Source: Mauremys mutica
Lineage: Eukaryota; Chordata; Testudines; Geoemydidae
Length of the DNA stretch: 64,000 nucleotides
Assembly (NCBI RefSeq): GCF_020497125.1
Contig: NC_059075.1
Coordinates: forward strand, 29,300,003-29,364,002
Reading direction: 5' to 3'
Part shown: positions 45,259 to 56,729 of the stretch, piece by piece
Layout of the letters: each line of letters begins with the position of its first letter
Position numbering within the stretch: the first letter of the stretch is position 1
Translations under genes and position numbers: made by a program
The notes under the pieces: model-generated
Told to the model about the DNA's origin: nothing
The model's database searches: none
Seen by the model: only the letters and a program-made list of their open reading frames with translations

Positions 45259-48195
45259 CAGGGCCAGATGAACCCATAGCTTAATAAGGCTATAGCCTTA
45301 GGCCCTCCTATTTTTAGGCGCTAATTTTTAGGCCCTCCTATTTTTAGGCGCTACTGTAGGCCTTCCATTCCATATTGAAGTAACAGCAAGCCAGGGTAGC
45401 GGGGCATTCCAAATTTTTTTGTCTCGTTAGATATTGCTTTGTACAAATTAATTCATCAAGATCGTGAATTCATTTTACAGTGGTTGTGATTTTGTCTTTG
45501 TGGGCTAAGTAAGTGTGGGCCCAAGCAATATTGAACTTTGTACACAGCAGGCCTACGCTGGACAATAGAAACCATGTCGAAGAAAGGAGGATGGCAGAAA
45601 TTGAAGGAGGCCAAAGAAAGACGGCAAAGACAAGATGTAGGGCTGAAAGATACTCCTTCTCTCCTAACTTTTTTTCCTCCTACTAAGTCTGGTGGTGAGG
45701 AAATCCAGATGAATACCAGCCCAAGTGAACCTGCTGTGCCTGTGCCTGATGAAAAGGAACAGCCTCCTGTGACTTCTCCAGCTGCAGTCTCACCTCATTC
45801 CTCTGAACACTTTCCCAGTGATAGTAATACAAAAATATCCTTCTCCAACAATCCAGGTGAGTGGGACATGACTTCTCAAGATCTCATTACATATTGGACT
45901 GAGACGGGCCCACAGAAATGCCAGAATCTAGATGCTGATTTTTCATTGACAAATACACCAATCAGAATCGTTATCTGACCAAATCATTTTTTGAATATGT
46001 GAAGCCTAGCAAATAGATTGGCAAGTGAGAATGACTCATCTATTTGCCTTCTAAGAAGAAAGTGTACTGTTTCTATTGCTGCCTGATTTCTGATACCAAA
46101 AAGTGGGGAATGTTCTGTGAAGGCTTCAATGATTGGAAGAATACTGCATACATTACCAATCATGCAATGAGTAAGCAGAATACATTGTCAGTAAGCAGCT
46201 ACCGTGCCTGAAAGAAAGTGGCAGAACTGATACCCAAATGGAAAACCAGTTTTTGGAAGCTCGTGCTTATTGGAAGAATGTTCTCAGACACATAGTTGAA
46301 ACAATAGTTTTTCTTGCTGAGTGTGGTCTGCCATTCCATGGCTCAGATGAGACTGTTGGATCAAAACACAATGGCAATTATCTTGGCATTCTAGAGCTAA
46401 TCGCTAAGTTCGACCCTTTCTTAGCTCAGCACATAAATGAGCATGCAAATCATGTAAAAGGCCATACATCATATCTATCAAAGACTATTTGTGACGAATT
46501 CATTGCACTGCTGGCAAAGAAGACACTGTCAGCCATTGTAGATGAGATTAAAGATGTGGGATATTTTTCAGTGTCCATTGACTCAACACTGGATGTGTCA
46601 CGTAGATCAGTTGACTGTCATCTTGCATAATGTGCTACCCAGCAGACCAGTTGAGCATGTCATGACCTTCATAAACATCACCAGCCACACAGGAGAGAAA
46701 CTTGCCTCGTATCTACATGACTTCCTCACCGAAAATGGGATTGACATCAGCCTTTGTCGTGGCCAAAGCTATGACAATGCAAGTAATATGAGTGCAAATA
46801 TTCAGGGATGCAGGCAAAGATAAAAGAGTGCAATGTTTTGGTTGATTACATACCATGTGCTGCACACTCAGTCAGCCTTGTTGGCCAGTCCGCCATAGAT
46901 TGTTGTGTTGAAACAGTTTCTTTTTTTGGATTTGTCCAAGAATTGTACAATTTTTTTCTCTGCATCAACCAGTCATTGGATGATTCCTAGAGATTCACTA
47001 CCAAAGGGATGCCCGGTGCCCAAATCACTCTCAGGGACATGGTGGAGTGCCAGTGCTGAAGCTGTGAATGCAGTTGTTCTGGGATACCCCAACATCCTTG
47101 AAGTGCTAGAGAGCATCAAGGACGATGAATCTCAAAAATCAGCAACAAGAAAAGATGCAAAGATCCTGAGTGATGGAATGCACACTTTGGAAACTGGTAT
47201 TTTGTGTGAGCTCTGGAATGATATACTTCAGCCATTCAACAGGTGCTGTCTAAGCTTGCAAAGTGCTCAAATTGATCTTTCCACTACTGTAAACCTAATG
47301 AGGAGTCTTGGAACTGTTCTTCAACAAATGCAGGATAGTTTTGATTAATATGAAATTCAGGGGGCTGCAAGGACTGCTAACCATGAGTATAAGTCAGCCA
47401 AACACCCCAAAAGACAGAAGACATGCAATGATGCCACTGCCCACTCATTCAGTGACAAGGAGGCCTTCAGAGTTAATACCTTCATCACAATCAACAAACT
47501 GAAGACTTCATTAGAACATCGGATCAAAGCTTACAAAAATATTGACAAAACCTTTAGTGTACTGACAAATTTTTCGCCTAACATTTTAAGTTCCAAAGTC
47601 AGTGAAGATATCAAACGTCTGTGTCTGAAGTACCCAGATGATCTCACAGCAGATTTTACTAAAGAATTTCTTCAATTTGTTGAATTCACATCACTCTCAG
47701 ATATATAGAGAAAAGATGATGAAAGCAAATCTATTTGGATGTACCAAGTTATCTCTGAATCCAATGTGATAGAATGTTTCCCAAATGTTGAAACTGCTTT
47801 ATGGCTGTATTTGTTGCTAATGATCACTAACTGTAGTGGAGAACATTCCTCCTGTCTTCTAACAAGGGTAAAAAATGTCCTCTGATCCACCATGACTCAA
47901 GAGCATCTCAGTGCTTTGTCCCTCTTGAGCACTGAGAATGCAATTGGCTGGTCTTTGAATTACGATGACATCATTCATGACTTTGCCACAGCTAAACTAG
48001 GGGAAAAAATTGTTCAAAGACTTGAGGGTAGTGAGAATAGAATAAACTTGTTCATTTTACATAAATAAATAATATGTAAATATGTATGCAGATAAATGTT
48101 TGATAACTTCATAATTTTTTTTGCAATATGCAATTAATACTTAGGCCCTTCCCTCCCATTAGCCTTAGGCCCCTCATAACCTTAATCTGGCCCTG
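45259..48195 (+). mobile_element. hAT transposon with exact 8-bp target duplication
   Basis: The ends CAGGGCCAGATGAACC and, reversed, CAGGGCCAGATTAAGG share the first 11 bases. GTTCCAGG flanks both sides (45251-45258 and 48196-48203), the 8-bp hAT hallmark. The 2.9-kb interior is a degraded transposase. A duplicated block (CTAATTTTTAGGCCCTCCTA type) lies just inside the left end. Confidence 0.93.
45574..48070 (+). pseudogene. Degraded hAT transposase (ZMYM1-like group)
   Basis: Pieces of one transposase lie in order across several frames. The N-terminal piece starts MSKKGGWQKLKEAKERRQRQ (45574) with a Ser/Pro-rich stretch to about 45978. A middle piece from 46238 (MENQFLEARAYWKNVLRHIV) through FHGSDETVGSKHNGNYLGIL resembles the DUF4371 region. 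Next come HVMTFINITSHTGEKLA, then GQSYDNASNMSANIQG, a catalytic-core block. After that come SLSGTWWSASAEAVNAV and finally NCSGEHSSCLLTRVKNVL with a C-terminal dimerisation-type block near 47800-48010. Multiple stops and frame changes separate them, so it cannot make a full protein. Similar domain order is found in ZMYM1-like hAT transposases (family knowledge). Confidence 0.85.
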
Positions 48196-48203
48196 GTTCC
48201 AGG

Positions 48204-49536
48204 AGGTAGGGGGAGTGTTCTCCCACCTCCCAGCTAGGAGTGCCAGTTATATGGCAGGAAGGAGGAAAGTGGGTGAGGGATATTCCTCCAGCACTGGGGG
48301 AGCTGCTGGTTTGGATGGGTAGTGTAAGAAAGTTCAGGACATGTGTTCCAGAAAGCAAATGTATCCCTGTGCCTTGCTGTATCTCTTGGGTTATTCCAGG
48401 ACAGTCACCACCTGAGCTGTAAATTCAGGTGCTCTCCCATTATCTTTCTGGGCTCACTAGGGACATTTCTTCATTTCTGCCATCCAGGACATCACTAGGG
48501 GCTCTAGGCTGCTTTCCTGTGGAGAACTTCATAGGGAAGATCCATGTGACAGAGCAACAGTATTCCATCTGCAAAGGACATGGAGGAGCTGTGGGTTACA
48601 TATAAAATGCCTGCTGGAAACAGCCTACCCCTAAACAGTTGATAGGCAGGAAAATAGGGAGGCCATGGAAGCCAAAGAGGGCTGTGCAACAGGAGCAGGG
48701 GAGCCTGAAAACAGCCTATTTGCATAGTCAATACACCAGTCCTTCCCTCAAGACTTCCAAACATAAGCATATGGGCTTTTCCTATAAATGTCAGCAGCAC
48801 CACCATGCCCACTGCAGCAGAATCATGGCACAGAGTCCAGTGCACCCAACTTACTGCTGCCCAGGACTGAGAACAATAGACAACTGAGTCCAGATCCTCA
48901 AATTTCAGTGGGAGTGAAGTTCCTAACTACCTGTGAGGATCTGAGCCTTTGTCACTGGTGGGCTGCAGTAAATAGGCAGATCTATACATTGGCCTTTAAC
49001 TAGTTATTTTTGTTTTCATACCAACTAAAAAATACTGAATGTGCAACATTTTCCCCACTTCACAGCCCAATTAATTAGTTCCACACCAGAATCCTCAATG
49101 TACTCTCCACTCCACCACAGCCATCACCGCCTCCCTTATCTGATAGCTTCCCGCACCTCCTTGCGAGGTTCTTCCTTCCATACTCCCTGCGGCTTTTACA
49201 CCCTTGACAGGAAGAGGAACCTGTTTACAATAGAGCCACTGGATCGGAATAAGCAGCAGTTACCTCCATGAGAGTGGGTGACAAATGAAAAGCCTGGGCA
49301 CAGTGGGGGAGGAGAGCTTTCAATGGTCCTGAGAATTAGTTTCACAATAATGATCATTGGATAGGTTTGCTCCCATCTGTCATCATTCCCCTTTCTTGCT
49401 CTCTGTAATATCCCCAGATGTGTGGTCTGGGGGGGGGGTGCAGTGAGGTGAAGCACATGCTGCAAGGTTCATGCCTTTTATTAGAAATAGGCTGCTGGGA
49501 GGTGATCCAAAACCCATTGAAGTCAATGAAAGTGTA
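48204..49536. other. Intergenic, no recognised element
   Basis: Between the hAT element and the LTR-like unit I see no element with ends and no coding exon. An 8-base poly-G run (49431-49438) is the only low-complexity feature. Confidence 0.4.
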
Positions 49537-50302
49537 GTGAGGCGGTGTGGCTCCCCCGCCGCCCCGGAGGGGGAAGAGCCCATCCGGAGGCCAGAGTGGG
49601 TGGAGCTAGGGAGCTCTGAGCCCACCCCTCAGAGGGTCAGGCAGCGACCCGGAACTATAAAGACTGGCCCTCAGAGCTCAGTAGGAGCCCAGCCGGCAGA
49701 GGGAACAGATGTCCCTCGTGGAGCCCATGACTGGAAAACCCCTGTGGCCCAAGGTGGCCACCCAGACTGGCCGGGCCTGCCTTGTGCCCGCTGTCCGGAG
49801 GAGTTGCCGGGCCTGCCTTGCGCCTGCTATCCAGAGGAGTTGCTGGACCTGCCCTGCACCCGCTGTCCGGAGGAGTTGCCGGGCCTGCTGATCAACTCCT
49901 GCCCCGAAGAACTCATGCTCCTGGATCCCCCAGAGGCCAACACCAGGACCCAGGTAGGGCCCGAGGGGGAGTGTGGAAGTAGCCTGGGGGCAGCCGACCC
50001 TAGTCTGGCTGAAGCCCACCCAGAGCCGATGTCAGTGTATTGCAGCCAGGATCCCCACTGACTACGCAGCGGCTCTTCGGCCGCTGCTAGGGCCCCGGGC
50101 TGGGACGCAGTGGAGTGGGAGGGCCTATGTCCCCCTGCCACCCAACGCCTGGGTGGCAGACTCCCCCTCTCCCTGGCCTGAGGAGGCTGGAGTCTATTGT
50201 TACTGCTCAGCCCTGCCTGAGGGCCTGAGCCACTGACTCAGCATTTGTTGCCCCGCCCTGACCTATCCCCGGGACTAATTCCCCGGGATCAACTGTGTGC
50301 AG
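49537..50302 (+). mobile_element. LTR-like unit with TATA box and coding minisatellite
   Basis: The unit begins GTGAGGCGGTGTGGCTCCC (49537); the same start recurs at 50302 as GTGAGCCGGTGTGGCTCCC for about 40 bp, so the unit is about 765 bp followed by the start of a second copy. ACTATAAAG near 49654 is a TATA box. The sequence from TGAGGCGG to GTGTGCA has the TG...CA shape of an LTR. A frame is open through its first half. No retroviral gene is seen. It could also be a terminal-repeat miniature or satellite-like unit. Confidence 0.5.
49783..49899 (+). repeat. 36-bp coding minisatellite (three copies plus a partial)
   Basis: Units of 36 bp start CTGCC and contain GAGGAGTTGCCGG or a variant. 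In the frame of the LTR-like unit they translate as 12-residue repeats: LPCARCPEELPG, LPCACYPEELLD, LPCTRCPEELPG, then a degenerate LLINSCPEEL. Copies keep CPEEL while varying elsewhere, and length stays a multiple of three. Confidence 0.85.
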
Positions 50303-50470
50303 TGAGCCGGTGTGGCTCCCCGCCGCCCCAGAGAGGGTCAAGCCCCTGCAAATCTTTGTACAGGGAGTCTTTCCATTTAATGAGCTTTGGGTGGAGGCAG
50401 CTGCTAATGTACCATGATACTTCCAGCCCCACTAGACACAGACCCCCTGATAGTGGAAGTGCCTGCTGTT

Positions 50471-51325
50471 ACCGTTGCCAGGTTTTTGAACGGAAAATCC
50501 ACTCGAAAAGGGACCTGTACAGTGTCTGGTCAGAAATACTGACTGGACACCAGAAGTCCAGTTACTGCCCACAGGGGAGTCTGAACAGGGGGTGCCAAGA
50601 CACCGCCCACTGCAGCGTGTATGACCACAGCGGGGCACTTGCAGAGAGCTGGGGGCAGCATCGCTGTGAGCCGGGGGGTGCCAATCCATGCTGTGGGATT
50701 GCATTTAGATCACGTCCTATTTTCCACTCTCCTCTTTGGCTCTGCTCCCACCCCCCATCTTCCTGGGAAGCCATTCCAGGGGCTTCAAAACATGCATGAC
50801 CAGCATCAGAGATGCAACTAGGGAAAAGTGAGTTTGCAGCACCAGCTCCTGCTTCGCCTCCCTCCCTGTGCCACTCAGATGAGAGCTTGGCCCAGCCCAG
50901 GAGAGTGGGGGAGCAGTGCCCTTAAAACTCAGGTCATGCGTCTCATTGTGGAGTCTGGAACCCAGCTCACGCACACAGCATGAGGAGGAAATGTCATTTC
51001 CCCCAGCCTGGCCCAGCTCATCCAGAGATACTGACAACACCCCACACCCGCTCCATGACTGCTGCCTGCAAAGGCCACTGCCAGCCTGGCCCAGGACGTG
51101 GAGACCAGGGGCGCTGGGTCATCAACCTGCACCAACCCCTTCGCCAGGGCTGACTCCTAACTGCATTTTGTGGGCAGACTCCGCTTCAGCTCCCCACCCA
51201 GCTCTGCTGGGTCCTGGAGGAAGGAAGGGAGGAGCAAGTGAGCGGGGAGGAGTGAGCGAGCAGAGGCGGGGGGAGGTAGGGGCTCTGTAGTGTCCGGTTT
51301 TAAGAAATTGGAAAGTTGGCAACCC
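50471..51325. mobile_element. TA-flanked MITE, inverted relative to 13227-13893
   Basis: The right end reversed reads GGGTTGCCAACTTTCCAATT, followed outside by TA; the left end carries GTTGCCAGGTTTTTGAAC and TCGAAAAGGGACC, matching the other end of the element at 13227-13893. The left border is only approximate. Confidence 0.65.
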
Positions 51326-51430
51326 TACATAGCTGTACATATAGAAAGATGCACTGCAGATCTGACAGAAGCAGGCCACCTCAGGCAATTTTCATCTGCA
51401 GAGTGAGTTTCCTGCCTGTTATAACAGTAA

Positions 51431-51723
51431 GGGTACGTCTTCACTATCCGCCGGATCGGCGGGTAGCAATCGATTTCTCAGAGTTCGATATATCGCGTCT
51501 CATCTAGACGTGATATATCGAACCCCGAACGCGCTCCCGTCGACTTCGGAACTCCACCGGAGCGAGTGGCGGTAGCGGAGTCGACGGGGGAGCCGCGGAC
51601 GTCGATCCCGCGCTGTGAGGACGGGTAAGTAATTCGAGCTAAGGTACTTCGACTTCAGCTACACTATTCACGTAGCTGAAGTTGCGTACCTTAGATCGAC
51701 CCCCCCCTAGTGTAGACCAGGCC
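51431..51723. mobile_element. Harbinger MITE, CpG-rich
   Basis: The left end GGGTACGTCTTCACTATC and the reversed right end GGCCTGGTCTACACTAG pair. The left border is TAA; the right flank reads AAA, so the duplication is imperfect. Internal palindromes include GTTCGATATATCGCG with CGTGATATATCGAAC. CpG density is high, suggesting a young insertion. Confidence 0.85.
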
Positions 51724-51727
51724 AAAA

Positions 51728-52125
51728 TTACTTGCCACCCTTACTTCTGCACTGCCCTTCAGAGCTGGGCAGCCGGAGAGCGGCGGCTGTTGGCTGGGTG
51801 CCCAGCTCTGAAGGCAGCGCCCCACCAGCAGCAGCACAGAAGTAAAAGTGGCAATAGCATACCATGCCACCCTTACTTCTGTGCTGCTGCCTTAAGAGCG
51901 GGATGGCTGCAGAGTGGTGGCTGCTGACTGAGGGCCCAGCTCTGCAGGCAGCAGCACAGAAATAAGGGTGGCAATACCATACCATGCCATCCTGACTTCT
52001 GTGCTGCTCCTGGCAGCGACTCTGCTTTCAGAGCTGGGCTCCCAGCCGCCACCACCGCTCTCCAGCTGCCCAGCTCTGAAGGCAGCGCTGCCACCAGCAG
52101 CAGCACAGAAGTAAGAGTAGCAGTA
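51728..52125. repeat. Three tandem self-complementary units
   Basis: Each of three units of about 120-140 bp begins near CCACCCTTACTTCTG and ends near CACAGAAGTAAAAGTGGCA, so each unit folds on itself. Copies start near 51736, 51870 and 51988. CAGAGCTGGGC/GCCCAGCTCTG blocks form the inner stem. Confidence 0.75.
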
Positions 52126-52320
52126 CCACAACCCCCACTAAAATAACCTTGCAACCTCCACCCCACACACAACTCCTTTTTGGGTTGGGACCCCTACAAT
52201 TACAACGCTGTGAAATTTCAGATTTAAATAGCTGAAGTCATGACATTTGCGATTTTTAAAATCCTATGACTGGGAAATTGACCAAAATGGACTGTGAATT
52301 TGGTAGGGCCCTAACTCTAG
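51728..52320. mobile_element. hAT-like fragment with tandem hairpin units
   Basis: The right end reads TGAATTTGGTAGGGCCCTAA, like hAT-type ends that begin TAGGGCCCTACCAAATTCAC when reversed. The left end is not found; a Harbinger MITE abuts it. The first 400 bp is a tandem array of self-complementary units (separate entry). Confidence 0.55.
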
Positions 52321-52329
52321 AGCATGGAG

Positions 52330-53700
52330 GAGCACATGAAACAGAGAAAAACAGATTCTGGGTATTTCCTTTAAATATATATAGTGTCCACATACTATAG
52401 TGATGGGCCATTATAGAAATCTAGACAGATAGGTGAGGAAGAGCAGGTGGGAAAAACATGTGTTCCTCTTCTAATATAACAATTATTCCCTCACAGAGTG
52501 CAGGAAAATTACAGCTATTTCTACATGATTGAACAAGGTCTTACACCTATCAGCCTGTGATTCATGTATACAGAAGACAGTTTTTGCTACCCATAATTTT
52601 TGTGCAAGCCTGGACACTGTCTGTCTCAACTAAATCCAGATCACATGTTGTTTGATGAAACTAGGTTGGACTAGTTTATTAATGTCATTATAGAGAGTAG
52701 GTCGCTCAGATGTTTTAAGCTGTGCTCTAATATCAGCAGGCAGCAGCTGCAGGAACAGTGTGAGCTCTGGGGATTTATTTCTCATCTCTTTCCACTGAAA
52801 AGAGGTCATTATTTTCCAGCTAGTTCCCCATGATTTTGTCTAATAGGATGCACAGAACTCCTTTGGGAACTTCTTAAACAGTTCATGTTTTTTCACATGC
52901 CTTTTACTGCTTTGTGAAAACTAAAAATTAACAGGAAAAGCTTTAGTACTAGAAAGTTCATAAGTAATTAGTACAAGACATGTTTGTAACAACAAATGAA
53001 CAGAGAAGCAAAGACATTTGGACCAATTTATTAAAAATGCAAAATAATTGATACTTGCCTCATAAGAAGTGAAATTTTCTGGATGTTAAGGTGCAAAGTA
53101 GAATTAACAGAGCTGCAAAATCTGCCTCTATCAGACACATTTGTTACTGGCCAAGTTCAACTTTGCTGTCCCAAGAGACACATTTAATTCACAGATTTTT
53201 TTCCATTGATTGGTGTGTGTGTTGGTTTCTTTTTCCACATATATAGTTGTTTTAACATTATCTGTTATAACAGTGGAAAGTTTGATTTCATTATAAGATA
53301 TAAGAAGTGGCCTGGGTTTTCAAAGCTACATTCTGTATTTGTCCCTTACAGTGGATGCAACTTCTTGCTAATAAACTCTGAACAACCACATAACATGCAG
53401 TTTTATTTATTTGGTTTTAATCCACTGTGCTGGCAAGCCTGCTTTAAGGAAGATAATTCTTATGGAAAAATACAAAAGATCAAATCAAACCATTTTACCT
53501 TGACTTGTATGGAAAATTCCTTGAAGTGTCACAAGTCTTTGGTATTTTCCTCAAAGCTCCAGCTCTTGGAGATATGGGATTACATGAGAATTTTAACTTT
53601 CATTTTAAAAAAAAGTACATTTCTAACCCTCATGGTTGAAGACCCCAGTGCACCATAAAGATTCAGGGAAAGGAGGCAAATAAAATGACCTAATTAAAGA
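52330..53700. other. Intergenic, no recognised element
   Basis: AT-rich. A 150-codon open frame at 53206-53658 has no recognisable domain; I see no gene. Confidence 0.45.
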
Positions 53701-53739
53701 GAAAAATCTCATGATTTTTGTAGAGCTGACTCATTTTTT

Positions 53740-54544
53740 ACTTGGTTTGCAATGCTACTGCATTGTCATATGCAGTAGCAATTCACCAGCAGGAAACCCC
53801 CTTGTATCAGGTCACAATGGGTCCGGCTGTAGTTACTCATTGGGAGCTCACAGGCAGGACACTAGCTTCAGAGGCTCAGTGACATTCTACCCTTCAACCA
53901 GGTCACATAGCGCCTTGCTCCATGCAAGATATACAAAGCAGTCCAGCCAAAGGATAGTCATAGGCTCAGTCAAGAAGTTACCTGGCCTCCCTCAAATCTA
54001 TGCCTCAATGTCTCTACTCCTCTGGTTTCAGGAGCCCTGTTTCCCATCCAGATTCTCCCCTGCCAGGGTAGGCTCGCAGCTCTCTGCACCTCTTAGGTGT
54101 AGGTAGGGAAACCATGGCCCACCCTTTCCACCAGCTTCCAGTTCAGGGCTCTGTGGAAAGCATCTAAAGTCAGCACCCAAAGGTGCTGTACTACTGCTTT
54201 CCTGAATTACTTTCTACCAGTCCTTTTCTCTCCACAAGCAAAGACATTAAACAATATATATCAAAAGGAAATTCCAGACCTTCTGAGTGTCAAGAATCCC
54301 TTTGCTCAGTAGGTCACAGAGTCAGAGATCCCAGGCAGCTGAACACCCTCACAGAACTCACTACAAAAAGCTAACAGAATACAAGACTATTATCCTCCAC
54401 TGCTAGTGAGCTAGTCTGTTCTCCTTTTAAGCTTCTCCTCCAACCCAGGCATGCTGTGCAGGTGTGGTGGGGAGGGATTAGCTGGGCTCAGAGTAGCTCT
54501 TTAACCCCTTCCTTTGTGGTGCAATGTTTGTACACCCCATCACA
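53740..54544 (-). mobile_element. LTR-like element with TGTGATGGGGTG start
   Basis: Read on the minus strand it begins TGTGATGGGGTGTACAAAC (54544), contains a TTAAAAGGAG box near 54424-54433 that could serve as a TATA-like element, and fades near 53740. It shares its first 12 bases with the element at 10999. No gag, pol or env frame is seen, so it is at most a solo LTR. Confidence 0.45.
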
Positions 54545-54574
54545 CACAACAATGGTCAATCCTGTTTGATTTTA

Positions 54575-54680
54575 TTTGTCCCTAAATCCTAAGTAAGCAT
54601 TAATCTTCACTGCATGCCTATGAGGTAGATAGGTATTATCATTTACAGCTGAGGAAAACATCCATGAGATGTAGGGCTAA
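54575..54680 (-). repeat. MIR-like SINE fragment
   Basis: TGCCTATGAGGTAGATAGGT and ATTTACAGCTGAGGAAAAC resemble reverse-strand MIR. It is short. Confidence 0.45.
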
Positions 54681-55717
54681 ACTGAGCCATTAGGCTCAGC
54701 CCAGAATAAAGGGCAACACGTATCGGTGCTGACTCAGGAGGAGCTATGGGAAGCTATGGGAAGTTCCTTTGGGCTCATGATCTCTGGGTTAATGTGACGA
54801 CAGCAAGATGAATGCCTGGGCATCAATAGCAGTGGATTCTGTTAGTGATCATAGTGAGTGAAATTCACTTCTGTGCAGAGGACCAGCACATGTTTGTGCA
54901 TCACTTAAGACCTCGAAATAGGACTTAAGTGGGTTAGATCTGATATTGGCTCCCTGCATAGAGTGAATTTCACCCAGGGAGAAATGTCAGTATCTGTGAG
55001 CTAAAAATACCCAACAGCTTTGGTAAATACTCTAAATTATTGAGTAATTTCTTTAGCCATCAAAAAACCAAAATGCTTAGTTTGTTGCCATGGCAGAGGG
55101 GTTCAGAGAAGTAAGTGACATCCCACATTGAGAATTAGTACCATCCTGATAAACATAGACTTGGACTATTAACAGATTAGCCCTAAGGAACACAGTGTTA
55201 GGAACAGTCATTTAACCATGCCATGTTTCTGCCAATGCATGTCACCCACAAGACTTTTCCCCAAAGCATGAATTTCATTTTACTTTCTGCTATGCCTCTC
55301 TTTACCCAAAATTGGCCAAACCAGCTATTTATAGACCAAAAGCAGACCTGTGCATTTTATGAGTTGAGAGGGAAAGTGTTTAAAAAATCACCCTCTTCAC
55401 TCCTGCTCTGGCCCCTTTGCACCTGGTAAAAGCACCACCCTGGTGTAGAGAACCACTAAAAGCCCCAGCTCTGAGCGCATTCTGCTGGCACAGGAACTGC
55501 AGCAGACAGCCATAACGCTGCCTTCTGAGGACTCCCTAGCAACTCCTGGCATAGGGGTATCCCAGAGCTGGGGCTAAGGAAGGGGACACACTGTGTACAG
55601 TTCTGCAACGATTCCAGGCGGCACTGCAGCACCTATGGCATTCCAAGGAGGTTGCTGTAATTTGGACAGGCACCACAGTTGTCTAAAGTTTGTCAGGGGC
55701 CCCACTAGTCCCTAGAT

Positions 55718-56429
55718 CAGTGGTTCCCAAACTTTAACAACCTGTGAACCCCTTTCACTAAAATGTCCAGTCTCGCAAACCCCCTCCTAAAAATGAATAT
55801 TTCCAGGATTTTCTCCTTTACCCGAGTATGAAATTTGTTTTTATGACATGCTTATTACACACTATTTATTATTATTATTTATCATTACAGTATTTTTATT
55901 ATATTATGAAAATGGCAACACTCTTCCACGATCTCACTTTCGTAGCTTGTATCACTTTGAATAAGCTTGTTATAAGACAAGGCTCCTATCTTTCAACAAG
56001 GAGTATCAGATGTGAAACAGCATGAAGGTATTTAAGAAGCCAACTCAATGAGTTCCTCCTACACAAGCATTCAGGTCTTGAGCAGTCCAGGCAAACAACA
56101 CACGTTACAACAAAGCTTAAACTTGTTCTTCATAATAATTTTAAAAACAATACTAGCTGCCTATTTAATTTTAAAAACAGCAAAAAATATCCACATCCCT
56201 TTCCATTTCTTATAAGGAGTCTTGAAATTTAAATCTCCTTGGGGTGATAGATACGCTTGCTTTGATCTGCTTAGCTCTTGGAAGTCCAGGGTCTCTTGGC
56301 TGCTGGCCCTGTGCTGCCCGGGATCCCTAGGTACAGCTCTGTCTGCCATTAGGGAATTTTTCCCCAAGAACCCCCTGTAACATTTCACGAACCCCCAGGG
56401 ATTCACGAACCCCAGTTTGGGAACCACTG
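55718..56429. mobile_element. hAT MITE with near-perfect 8-bp target duplication
   Basis: The ends CAGTGGTTCCCAAACT and, reversed, CAGTGGTTCCCAAACTGGGG match for 16 bases. Flanks CCCTAGAT (55710-55717) and CCCTAGAG (56430-56437) agree at 7 of 8. Near both ends it carries GAACCCC-type repeats. It is 712 bp, AT-rich and without a transposase. It shares ends with the MITE at 24190-24498. Confidence 0.92.
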
Positions 56430-56519
56430 CCCTAGAGTAGCCTAGGATTGGGAGGGCACAAAGGTGATTTAAAGCCACTATTGCGCCCTCACTGGGCTAT
56501 TAGATTTGTGCTGTGCCCT

Positions 56520-56725
56520 GTAGAGACACAGAACAGAATCTTATCCCTGGGTTCTAATCCCAGCTCTACCCCTAAATTGTTGTGTCACCTCGGGCAAGTC
56601 TCTTTGCTGCAGCTTCCCCATCTGTGATGCGGGTTACAGGACAATGATACTCACCTATCTTTGTAAAGGACTTTGAGCCCTCCTGGTGACAAGTGCTGTA
56701 TCAGAGCTAAGGAATATTATTAATG
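56520..56725 (+). repeat. MIR SINE
   Basis: MIR blocks GGGTTCTAATCCCAGCTCTA, CACCTCGGGCAAGTCTCTTT and CTTCCCCATCTGTGATG are seen in order, followed by the 3' TTTGTAAAGGACTTTGAG block. Confidence 0.8.
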
Positions 56726-56729
56726 AACC

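Noticed and set aside
53206..53658. 150-codon plus-strand frame
   Set aside because: Phe/Ser/Lys-rich translation from AT-rich sequence with no motif; no support as a gene.
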